Assembly: GCA_002478145.1 (NCBI GenBank)
Contig: DLMI01000178.1
Coordinates: 1 to 10,821, forward strand
Source of the DNA: Acidobacteria bacterium UBA7540
Lineage (GTDB): Bacteria; Acidobacteriota; Terriglobia; UBA7540
Length of the DNA stretch: 10,821 nucleotides
Direction: 5' to 3'
The notes under the pieces are model-generated. The model had not been told where the DNA came from, made no database searches, and worked only from the letters and a program-made list of their open reading frames with translations. The stretch's first letter is position 1, and every line of letters starts with the position of its first letter. A program made the translations under genes and the position numbers. Of the stretch, positions 1-4,853 are shown in pieces.

Positions 1-171
1 ACGGGGGTGGCGACGCTGCCGGGGGGGACAGAGATGGTGATGCCGGGGGATAACGTGAACCTGGAGATTGCGCTGATCACGCCCATCGCCATGGAGAAAG
101 GGCTGCGCTTCGCCATCCGCGAAGGTGGACACACGGTGGGCGCCGGTTCGGTCACGGAGATTCTTGCGTAA
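1..171 (+). CDS. tuf: Elongation factor Tu, C-terminal fragment (5' end outside window)
   Basis: The first 56 codons in frame 1 end at TAA 169-171 and read as the C-terminal beta-barrel (domain 3) of EF-Tu. Family-typical stretches are visible: EMVMPGDNV, then [18 protein letters not shown] and the terminal [13 protein letters not shown]-Tu is the cytoplasmic GTPase that delivers aminoacyl-tRNA to the ribosomal A site; domain 3 contacts the tRNA T-arm and EF-Ts. The GTP-binding domain lies outside the window, so it cannot be said whether this is the only tuf copy. A tuf gene upstream of rpmG/trnW/secE/nusG is the usual bacterial arrangement. No convincing terminator is visible in the 86 bases after the stop, so readthrough into the following small genes is plausible. 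Confidence 0.97.
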   Translation, partial: TGVATLPGGTEMVMPGDNVNLEIALITPIAMEKGLRFAIREGGHTVGAGSVTEILA

Positions 172-257
172 CAAGACCATCGGAAGTTCGTAAACCGATT
201 GGGTTGGAAACTGAAGAGGGCGCAAGTAAGCCAGGAAGGGGAGTCGAGGCCTTTCTA

Positions 258-309
258 ATGCGCGAAATCATTACCTTGCAATGCGGTGAATGCAAGAACC
301 GCAATTACA
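258..309 (+). repeat. Direct repeat, upstream copy (5' part of rpmG)
   Basis: These 52 bases equal 1058-1109 with one mismatch (ATT versus ATC at codon 5). Similarity continues more weakly for about 13 codons and then ends abruptly near 347. Bases upstream of the two ATGs do not match. The two copies are 800 bases apart, and the interval between them holds the two unrecognised ORFs. Confidence 0.9.
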
Positions 310-365
310 GGACAACGAAGGATAAGAGGAACCAGGATCGGCTGGAGCCGATAGTGCGACCATGA
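258..365 (+). pseudogene. Truncated duplicate of rpmG (L33), 35 codons, lacking the second Cys pair
   Basis: This ORF starts at ATG 258 and stops at TGA 363-365. Its first 17 codons match the intact rpmG at 1058 with one silent change (51 of 52 bases identical, 258-309 versus 1058-1109). Residues 18-30 remain L33-like but differ at several positions and lack one codon. The last five residues (PIVRP) are unrelated to L33. The first zinc-ligand pair (CGEC, residues 9-12) is kept; the second pair, CRAC in the intact copy, is lost, so a normal zinc-bound L33 cannot form. The stop overlaps the start of the next ORF as ATGA, so it may act as a translated leader. It could be a decaying duplicate or the scar of an insertion into rpmG. 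No strong Shine-Dalgarno sits at good spacing; GGAAGGGGAG at 233-242 is the nearest purine-rich stretch. Confidence 0.8.
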
Positions 366-805
366 TCAAGATTGCCGTGAGTGGATCGCGGAGCGATAGA
401 AACGAGTGGGAGGCTGCACAGAGTACCCCCAAGGAGAACTTGCCCCCTCTCACTCCAGAGCAGCGAAGCGTGGCGCAGCAGTTGCACGTCCGGGAGGAGG
501 ATTACCAGCGTGTCGCGCTTGCCAGCCGCCAAACGGCGGAGAAGCTGCTAAGAAAGACCGAATGGTTCGCGAAGATCCTGCAGAGGAAACTTACAGAAAA
601 GGCGCCAGGGGTAGCGGTTGAAAGCGTTGTTCTTGATACATGGGGGCACAAGTTCGAGATCGCTGTCAAAACAAACAGCACCCTAATGCCTCTGCATGTT
701 GCGGAAGGCATTGTGGACGATCTCTTTGACCTGGGTTCCGGCAGCGCGGAGCAAAGGTTGTCACAAATGTTGGAGGAATGCCTTCTCAGACTTGGGGTAT
801 CCTGA
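362..805 (+). CDS. Unrecognised protein, 147 aa, first of a coupled pair
   Basis: I do not recognise this protein. It starts at ATG 362, which overlaps the stop of the truncated rpmG copy (ATGA), and ends at TGA 803-805 directly against the ATG of the next ORF. These junctions support the chosen start and suggest translational coupling; GGAG at 344-347 is a rather distant Shine-Dalgarno. Residues 1-28 look disordered and polar. Residues about 30-80 look strongly helical (LTPEQRSVAQQL, then REEDYQRVALASRQTAEKLL). Residues about 84-105 look like two beta strands (VAVESVVLD, KFEIAVKT), followed by two more helical stretches up to the end. There is no signal peptide, membrane segment, Cys motif or nucleotide-binding motif. 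It is probably soluble and cytoplasmic. Its place inside a ribosomal-protein operon does not prove a ribosomal role; it may have been inserted. Coding status is supported by length and junctions only. Confidence 0.72.
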   Translation: MIKIAVSGSRSDRNEWEAAQSTPKENLPPLTPEQRSVAQQLHVREEDYQRVALASRQTAEKLLRKTEWFAKILQRKLTEKAPGVAVESVVLDTWGHKFEIAVKTNSTLMPLHVAEGIVDDLFDLGSGSAEQRLSQMLEECLLRLGVS

Positions 806-1048
806 ATGGAGCTGCGCCGTCCTGTTGTTGTGTTCCTGAGTCAGATGGGGCAAGAGGCATTCCAGGCTGCCGGAGTTCCTGAGGAGTCTGGAAGGGCGAC
901 TTTGTACGCTCTGGAAACAGACGAGAGCGGGCTCTGGGTTAGCATGCGGAAGGAAGACGGTGAGCACTCACTGCTGATTCGATGGGACTGCATCCTCGCT
1001 GTGGATGTACCGGTCGGGGGAACACCACTTTTGGAATCCTCCGTATAG
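806..1048 (+). CDS. Unrecognised small protein, 80 aa, second of a coupled pair
   Basis: I do not recognise this protein. The ATG at 806 immediately follows the TGA of the 147-aa ORF (TGAATG), and the TAG at 1046-1048 lies 9 bases before the intact rpmG start, so four small reading frames run almost without gaps. The sequence is acidic and looks mostly beta: a hydrophobic first strand (RPVVVFLS), a short helix (QEAFQAAG), then strands around ATLYALET, GLWVSMRK and HSLLIRWDCILAVDVP. Alternating strands ending in a hydrophobic LAVDV could fit a small barrel such as an Sm-like or SH3-like fold, but this is inference from pattern alone. There are no membrane segments or signal peptide and only one Cys. 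It probably acts with the preceding protein because the two are coupled. Confidence 0.7.
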   Translation: MELRRPVVVFLSQMGQEAFQAAGVPEESGRATLYALETDESGLWVSMRKEDGEHSLLIRWDCILAVDVPVGGTPLLESSV

Positions 1049-1057
1049 GAATGGGGC

Positions 1058-1109
1058 ATGCGCGAAATCATCACCTTGCAATGCGGTGAATGCAAGAACC
1101 GCAATTACA
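1058..1109 (+). repeat. Direct repeat, downstream copy (5' part of rpmG)
   Basis: This is the partner of 258-309, with 51 of 52 bases identical. It is the start of the intact rpmG, so it is probably the functional copy. Confidence 0.9.
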
Positions 1110-1207
1110 CCACGACGAAGAACAAGAAGAAGACGCAGGACCGGCTGGAGCTCAAGAAGTTCTGCCGTGCGTGCCGGCACCATACAGTGCACAAAGAAGT
1201 GAAGTGA
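1058..1207 (+). CDS. rpmG: 50S ribosomal protein L33, zinc-binding form
   Basis: This is a complete 49-residue L33 from ATG 1058 to TGA 1205-1207, with an AGGAATGGGG purine-rich region at 1048-1057 just upstream. Two Cys pairs are visible, CGEC (residues 9-12) and CRAC (residues 36-39), so this is the zinc-ribbon form rather than the Cys-less form. L33 sits near the E site of the large subunit and contacts tRNA. Its position between tuf and trnW/secE is the normal one. The 5' half is duplicated at 258. A 7-base repeat hairpin begins at the stop codon, which lies inside the first repeat unit. Confidence 0.95.
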   Translation: MREIITLQCGECKNRNYTTTKNKKKTQDRLELKKFCRACRHHTVHKEVK

Positions 1208-1283
1208 CGAGTGACAAGTGACGAGTGACGAGCAAGAAGCGGGCGGTTTGTTTTGCTTGTCACTTGTCACTGGCCCCTAGTCA
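1204..1283 (+). repeat. Heptad inverted-repeat hairpin after rpmG (TGACRAG units)
   Basis: The forward arm (1204-1231) is four 7-base units, three GTGACGA and one GTGACAA. The reverse arm has units in the same phase: CTTGTCA at 1256 and 1263, a diverged unit at 1270, and CTAGTCA at 1277. The 12 bases 1211-1222 (GTGACAAGTGAC) are perfectly complementary to 1259-1270, with a loop of about 36 bases that includes GGGCGG. The rpmG stop codon TGA (1205-1207) is part of the first unit. No T-tract follows the hairpin, so it does not look like a standard intrinsic terminator; it may affect 3' end processing or release of the tRNA downstream. Confidence 0.82.
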
Positions 1284-1293
1284 CTGTTCTTAG

Positions 1294-1369
1294 AGGGGCG
1301 TAAGTTCAACGGCTAGACTGCCGGTCTCCAAAACCGGACGTGGGGGTTCGAATCCCTCCGCCCCTGCCA
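1294..1369 (+). tRNA. trnW: tRNA-Trp (anticodon CCA)
   Basis: A full cloverleaf of 76 bases can be folded. The acceptor stem AGGGGCG (1294-1300) pairs with CGCCCCT; the discriminator is G1366 and the CCA end (1367-1369) is encoded. The D stem is AGTT/GACT with GG in the loop. The anticodon stem CCGGT/ACCGG (1321-1325 and 1333-1337) carries loop CTCCAAA with anticodon CCA at 1328-1330. A four-base variable region is followed by a T arm with loop TTCGAAT. It decodes the single Trp codon UGG. A trnW between rpmG and secE is a common bacterial arrangement. It must be cut out of the operon transcript, since secE starts 48 bases later. Confidence 0.97.
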
Positions 1370-1417
1370 GAGCCCCCCAAGCACGAAGCGTGGGACTGTT
1401 GGAGTACAAAGGAAACC

Positions 1418-1651
1418 ATGAGCGAGCAGGTCAGTATTGAGAAGAGTACTTGGGTTCAGGTTCGGGAGTATATGTCCGACGTTCGGACGGAGATGAAGCG
1501 CGTGACCTGGCCAAACAAACAGGAAATCTACGGCACGACGGTCATGGTGCTTATCACCACTTTTCTTTTCGGATTCTATTTCTGGATTTGCGACCAGGCA
1601 TTTTCGCTAACCGTTTCCAAGGCATTGCGGTACTTCTTGCATCGCGGATAG
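1418..1651 (+). CDS. secE: Preprotein translocase subunit SecE
   Basis: This 77-residue protein starts at ATG 1418 with AAAGGA (1408-1413) upstream, which rules out the longer frame beginning inside the tRNA. It is the short single-membrane-span SecE seen in most bacteria other than enterics. The cytoplasmic amphipathic part carries the family motif EMKRVTWPNKQEI (residues 25-37). A hydrophobic segment follows at about residues 41-62 (TVMVLITTFLFGFYFWI), then a short C-terminal tail. SecE clamps and stabilises SecY in the SecYEG channel of the inner membrane. It is followed by nusG after 55-65 bases, the standard secE-nusG pairing. Confidence 0.95.
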   Translation: MSEQVSIEKSTWVQVREYMSDVRTEMKRVTWPNKQEIYGTTVMVLITTFLFGFYFWICDQAFSLTVSKALRYFLHRG

Positions 1652-1715
1652 GGATTGGCTGGCGCGGAGCGGTGGAGAGCATGTCTCTCCATATTTCAGT
1701 GGACCAATGACAGGC

Positions 1716-2246
1716 ATGGCAAAGAACTGGTACATCATTCACACCTACTCTGGTTTTGAGAAGAAAGTGGCGGAAACCCTGAAGAGCCGCATTGAGGCCG
1801 CCGGGCTCACCGGGCAGTTCGGGGAGATCATGGTCCCCACCGAGGACGTCCTCGAAACGCGCCAGGGGAAGAAAGTGGTGACCGCCAAGCTTTTCTTTCC
1901 GGGCTATGTGCTGGTGGATATGGAAATGAATGATGATACCTGGCACATGGTGCGCGAAACGCCCCGGGTCACGGGATTCGTCGGCTCCGGACAAAGGCCT
2001 AGTCCCCTCGCCCCCGACGAAGTGGACCGGATTGTTCACAAGGTCGAGGTGGCTGCGGAACACCCGAAGCCGAGGCTCAAGTATGACAAGGGTGAGAGCG
2101 TCAAGATTACCGATGGTCCCTTCAAGGACTTCAATGGGCTTGTTGACGAGATCCATGATGAGCGTTCCACGTTGCGGGTTATGGTTACGATTTTCGGCCG
2201 CTCCACCCCGGTGGAATTGGATTTTTATCAAGTGGAAAAAATCTGA
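1716..2246 (+). CDS. nusG: Transcription termination/antitermination factor NusG
   Basis: From ATG 1716 the product is 176 residues, beginning [18 protein letters not shown] as in typical NusG. An alternative ATG at 1707 adds only three residues; neither has a strong Shine-Dalgarno (GTGGA at 1699-1703 is nearest), and family alignment favours 1716. The NGN domain spans about residues 1-115 and binds the RNA polymerase clamp. The C-terminal KOW domain starts near [17 protein letters not shown] (about residue 123) and contacts Rho or ribosomal S10. NusG couples transcription to translation and modulates pausing. The stop TGA 2244-2246 runs directly into a 7-base repeat array. rplK follows after 128 bases. 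Confidence 0.95.
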   Translation: MAKNWYIIHTYSGFEKKVAETLKSRIEAAGLTGQFGEIMVPTEDVLETRQGKKVVTAKLFFPGYVLVDMEMNDDTWHMVRETPRVTGFVGSGQRPSPLAPDEVDRIVHKVEVAAEHPKPRLKYDKGESVKITDGPFKDFNGLVDEIHDERSTLRVMVTIFGRSTPVELDFYQVEKI

Positions 2247-2351
2247 AATGGAAATTGGCAACTGGAAAATGGAAATTGGAAAATGGAAACTGGTCATTGG
2301 AATTCCCGCGAGTCGCGGTTGACCAGTTTCTAGTTTCCGATTTGCAGTTTC
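2244..2351 (+). repeat. Heptad inverted-repeat hairpin after nusG (GAAAnTG units)
   Basis: Seven in-phase 7-base units of the GAAATTG/GAAAATG/GAAACTG type fill 2251-2299, and the preceding heptad TGAAATG (2244-2250) contains the nusG stop. The reverse arm is four units at 2324-2351, mostly CAGTTTC or TAGTTTC. GAAACTGGTC at 2286-2295 is perfectly complementary to GACCAGTTTC at 2321-2330. Between the arms a small perfect hairpin, CCGCG-AGT-CGCGG, occupies 2306-2318. The array occupies most of the rplK leader, where L1 would normally bind to autoregulate rplK-rplA in well-studied bacteria. I cannot identify a classical L1 site here. Confidence 0.85.
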
Positions 2352-2374
2352 CGCTCGGCGCGGAGGTAAAGGAC

Positions 2375-2806
2375 ATGGCAAAGAAAGTCCAGGCGATGGT
2401 GAAGCTCCAACTCCCTGCGGGCAAAGCTACCCCCGCTCCTCCCGCTGGACCGGCGCTGGGCCAGCACGGCGTGAACATTATGGAGTTTTGCAAGGCGTTC
2501 AACGCCAAGACCTCTGGCAGGGATCAAGAAGGGTTGATTATTCCCGTCGTCATTACGGTGTACAGCGATCGGAGTATCACATTTGTAACCAAGACACCAC
2601 CGGCCGCCGTGCTTCTGAAACGGGCCGCCGGAATCGCCAAGGGTTCGGGCGAGCCCAACCGGAACAAAGTGGGCAAGGTGACGCAGAAGCAAGTGGAAGA
2701 GATCGCCAAGCTGAAGATGCCGGATTTGAATGCGCACGACATCTCGGCCGCCGTCGCCACTGTGAAGGGAACGGCGCGCAGTATGGGGATTGAAGTGGTT
2801 GCGTGA
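2375..2806 (+). CDS. rplK: 50S ribosomal protein L11
   Basis: The protein is 143 residues, normal for L11. The start at ATG 2375 is set by GGAGG at 2362-2366 with 8-base spacing; an upstream in-frame TTG at 2255 would begin inside the repeat array and is unlikely. The N-terminal domain has the family stretch [19 protein letters not shown] (about residues 11-29), including the proline-rich region near the thiostrepton site, and [13 protein letters not shown]. The C-terminal domain (about 75-143) binds the 23S rRNA GTPase-associated centre and contains [21 protein letters not shown]11 forms the base of the L7/L12 stalk and is needed for the stringent-response RelA pathway in model species. rplA follows after a repeat hairpin. 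Confidence 0.97.
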   Translation: MAKKVQAMVKLQLPAGKATPAPPAGPALGQHGVNIMEFCKAFNAKTSGRDQEGLIIPVVITVYSDRSITFVTKTPPAAVLLKRAAGIAKGSGEPNRNKVGKVTQKQVEEIAKLKMPDLNAHDISAAVATVKGTARSMGIEVVA

Positions 2807-2822
2807 GGGATACGCGAGACCC

Positions 2823-2900
2823 GAAGTTCGAAACTCGAAATTCGAAACTCGAAAATCGACTCCGGGAGTTTCCAATTTCGATTTTCGAATTTCGAGTTTC
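2823..2900 (+). repeat. Heptad inverted-repeat hairpin after rplK (GAAAnTC units)
   Basis: Five forward units at 2823-2857 (GAAGTTC, then GAAACTC, GAAATTC and variants) face five reverse units at 2866-2900 (GAGTTTC, GATTTTC, GAATTTC and variants), all in 7-base phase within each arm. The 14 bases 2830-2843 are perfectly complementary to 2887-2900, and the stem continues inward with a few mismatches to a short GC-rich loop (GACTCCGG). The array starts 16 bases after the rplK stop and ends 5 bases before the GGAG Shine-Dalgarno of rplA (2906-2909), so the hairpin could influence rplA translation. No T-tract follows. Confidence 0.87.
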
Positions 2901-2917
2901 GACACGGAGTTACTGCA

Positions 2918-3613
2918 ATGGCTAAAGTGGGAAAGAAATATAAGGCGGCAGCCAAGCTGGTCGATAAAGCAGCCTACACCGTGGCGGAGGCGATGCCCCT
3001 TGTCAAGCAAGCGGCTTTCGCCAAGTTTGACGAGACCGTGGAAGTGGCGATGTGCCTTGGGGTGGATCCGAAGCACGCGGATCAAATGGTCCGGGGCACC
3101 GTGGTTCTTCCTCATGGCCTTGGGAAGAGCAAGCGGGTGATCGTGATCGCCTCCGGCGACAAGGTTCGTGAGGCTCGCGAGGCGGGAGCCGATGAAGTGG
3201 GCGGCGACGACCTTGTGCAGAGGATCCAGGGTGGATGGATTGACTTCGAGGCGGTGGTTGCCACACCTGACATGATGAAGTCCGTAGGCCGCTTGGGTAA
3301 GATCCTGGGCCCGCGAGGGCTCATGCCCAATCCCAAGACCGGCACCGTCACCCTGGATGTGGAACGGGCAGTAAGGGAAGTGAAAGCCGGAAAGGTGGAA
3401 TTCCGGGTGGACAAGACGGGGATTATCCATTGCCCGGTGGGCAAGGTCTCATTTGAGGCCCAAAAACTGGCAGAAAACGCCAACGCTCTCATTTCGAGCG
3501 TCATGAAGGCGAAACCCGCCTCCGCCAAAGGGCGCTACGTGCGCAGCATCGCCGTTTCTTCCACCATGGGCCCCGGCCTCAGAATTGATCTGGCGTCGGT
3601 GGAACCTGCTTAG
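2918..3613 (+). CDS. rplA: 50S ribosomal protein L1
   Basis: The protein is 231 residues, normal for bacterial L1, and starts at ATG 2918 with GGAG at 2906-2909 (8-base spacing). Landmarks are the N-terminal [11 protein letters not shown], the domain I/II stretch [12 protein letters not shown] (about residues 59-70) and the L1 signature [19 protein letters not shown] (about residues 126-144). The C-terminal part carries [15 protein letters not shown] and [11 protein letters not shown]1 forms the mobile stalk that helps release deacylated tRNA from the E site, and in model bacteria it represses rplK-rplA translation by binding its own mRNA. The gap to rplJ is only 21 bases. Confidence 0.97.
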   Translation: MAKVGKKYKAAAKLVDKAAYTVAEAMPLVKQAAFAKFDETVEVAMCLGVDPKHADQMVRGTVVLPHGLGKSKRVIVIASGDKVREAREAGADEVGGDDLVQRIQGGWIDFEAVVATPDMMKSVGRLGKILGPRGLMPNPKTGTVTLDVERAVREVKAGKVEFRVDKTGIIHCPVGKVSFEAQKLAENANALISSVMKAKPASAKGRYVRSIAVSSTMGPGLRIDLASVEPA

Positions 3614-3634
3614 CCGCGGTTTCGAGGAGTAGGC

Positions 3635-4171
3635 ATGAATAAAGGTGAGAAAAGGCAAAAAGCCGAGGCGTTGCATCAGGAATTAGAAAAGTCACGCACC
3701 GTCATTCTGGCGGGTTTCGAGGGGATCACCGTCGCTCAGGATTTCGAACTTCGTCGCAGGATTGCGCAAGTCGGGGCAAAGTACAAGGTCGTAAAGAATA
3801 GCCTGATCGAGAGGGCCTCTCAAGGCACGCCGGTGGAGCCAGCGGCAAGGGAATTGAGCGGCACCACATCTCTTGCCTACACACAGGAAGACCCTGTGGC
3901 ATTAGCCAAAGTCTTGACCGCTTATGCCAAAGAAAACCCTTTAATCAAGTTTAAATCGGGCGTGGTGGAAGGTCGGGCCGTCTCCATGGCCGATTTAGGT
4001 ATTGTCGCCAACTTGCCTGCGAAGGAGGAGCTGCTCGCAAAGGCGCTCTTCTTGATCAAATCTCCGGCGCGGAACGTGGCGCTTGCCCTCGCCGGTGTGG
4101 CCCGCAAGTTGGCGGTGGTCATTCAACAGGCCGTCAAGGAGAAGAAGTTTAGGGAGGCGGCGAGCAGCTAG
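3635..4171 (+). CDS. rplJ: 50S ribosomal protein L10
   Basis: The protein is 178 residues, within the L10 range, and starts at ATG 3635 with GAGGAG at 3624-3629. The N-terminal RNA-binding domain shows the L10 pattern ([16 protein letters not shown], then [19 protein letters not shown]). The C-terminal helix (about residues 150-178, [15 protein letters not shown]) is where L7/L12 dimers dock. In many bacteria the L10 complex represses its own operon through a leader upstream of rplJ. Here rplA ends only 21 bases before rplJ, so any such site would have to overlap the rplA coding sequence. rplL follows after 70 bases. Confidence 0.96.
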   Translation: MNKGEKRQKAEALHQELEKSRTVILAGFEGITVAQDFELRRRIAQVGAKYKVVKNSLIERASQGTPVEPAARELSGTTSLAYTQEDPVALAKVLTAYAKENPLIKFKSGVVEGRAVSMADLGIVANLPAKEELLAKALFLIKSPARNVALALAGVARKLAVVIQQAVKEKKFREAASS

Positions 4172-4241
4172 CCAAAGCGCTTACGCTGCGGGGGTTGCCG
4201 GCTGGCGGCTGAACGGGATTCTTCAGGAGGAAAACACCGAA

Positions 4242-4631
4242 ATGTCAGAACGGATCGATAAGATCGTCGAAGAAATCAAGGGACTTTCACTGCTCGAAGC
4301 TTCCGAGCTGGTCAAGAGGCTGGAAGAGGTTCTGGGAGTTTCCGCGGCGGCTGCGGCGCCCGTGGTGGTGACGGCAGCAGGTGCTGCACCAGCCGGGGGG
4401 GCAGCTCCGGTGGAAGAGCAGACGGAATTCACGGTCATCCTCACCGCCGTGGGTGCGAACAAGATTAACGTCATCAAGGCTGTCCGCGAAGTCACCAGCC
4501 TGGGGCTCAAAGAAGCGAAGGATCTTGTGGACGGCGCACCCAAGCCGATCAAGGAGGGCATCAACAAAGAGGAAGCCGAAGCCCTCAAGAAAAAGTTCAC
4601 CGAAGCCGGCGCTACAGTGGAAGTGAAATAG
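4242..4631 (+). CDS. rplL: 50S ribosomal protein L7/L12
   Basis: The protein is 129 residues and starts at ATG 4242 with a perfect AGGAGG at 4225-4230 (11-base spacing), suiting a protein needed in several copies per ribosome. The N-terminal dimerisation domain (about residues 1-33) is followed by an Ala/Pro/Gly/Val hinge (about 34-58, e.g. [20 protein letters not shown]). The C-terminal domain (about 60-129) contains the factor-binding helix region [20 protein letters not shown] and ends VEVK. L7/L12 recruits EF-Tu, EF-G and other translational GTPases to the ribosome. A 222-base spacer with a strong hairpin separates it from rpoB. Confidence 0.97.
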   Translation: MSERIDKIVEEIKGLSLLEASELVKRLEEVLGVSAAAAAPVVVTAAGAAPAGGAAPVEEQTEFTVILTAVGANKINVIKAVREVTSLGLKEAKDLVDGAPKPIKEGINKEEAEALKKKFTEAGATVEVK

Positions 4632-4667
4632 CAGCCTCTGGGCAGGGGCCGGCTTGTCTTCTTCCGC

Positions 4668-4689
4668 CTCCCGAGCGGGGGCTCGGGAG
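4668..4689 (+). promoter_or_regulatory. GC-rich hairpin in rplL-rpoB spacer, possible attenuator or processing site
   Basis: CTCCCGAGC (4668-4676) and GCTCGGGAG (4681-4689) form a perfect 9-bp stem with a GGGG loop, 36 bases after the rplL stop. No T-run follows (next bases ACGACGTCC), so it is not a canonical intrinsic terminator. In E. coli the rplL-rpoB spacer holds a partial terminator and an RNase III site that lower rpoBC expression relative to ribosomal proteins; this hairpin sits in the equivalent place, so a similar role is a reasonable inference. Further down the same spacer AATGGTG (4773-4779) can pair with CACCATT (4806-4812). I see no convincing gene or promoter in the rest of 4632-4853. 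Confidence 0.55.
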
Positions 4690-4853
4690 ACGACGTCCTC
4701 TCGTTGTGGAAACACGAACCGCCTGGTGGACGGCTGGGCCGTGCGCAAGATATTGTGGCATCCCCAGGCCCTAATGGTGCATCCATTGTTACAAGGGTGT
4801 TGCGTCACCATTGTCCGACTGGCTCTTGACATCTCAAGCAAGGAGCAAATCGA

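Noticed and set aside
1204..1290. Repeat hairpin after rpmG as an intrinsic terminator
   Set aside because: No T-run follows the stem, and the tRNA and secE downstream need to be transcribed; I treat it as one of the heptad hairpins.
1340..1417. N-terminal extension of SecE from a GTG inside tRNA-Trp
   Set aside because: The first part would be encoded by the tRNA gene; ATG 1418 with AAAGGA upstream gives a normal-length SecE.
2255..2374. N-terminal extension of L11 from an in-frame TTG through the repeat array
   Set aside because: The ATG at 2375 has a perfect GGAGG and begins the conserved L11 sequence; the extension is translated repeat DNA.
2244..2900. Heptad arrays as CRISPR repeats
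   Set aside because: Units are 7 bases and contiguous with no unique spacers, the arms are inverted, and no cas genes are present.
2330..3430. Minus-strand open frame of 366 codons opposite rplK and rplA
   Set aside because: It runs through two conserved ribosomal protein genes and the repeat hairpin, with no family resemblance of its own.
4826..4853. TTGACA at 4826-4831 as the -35 box of an rpoB promoter
   Set aside because: At 17-base spacing the -10 box would fall on the rpoB start codon region and has no TATAAT-like match, so it would leave no leader for the ribosome binding site.
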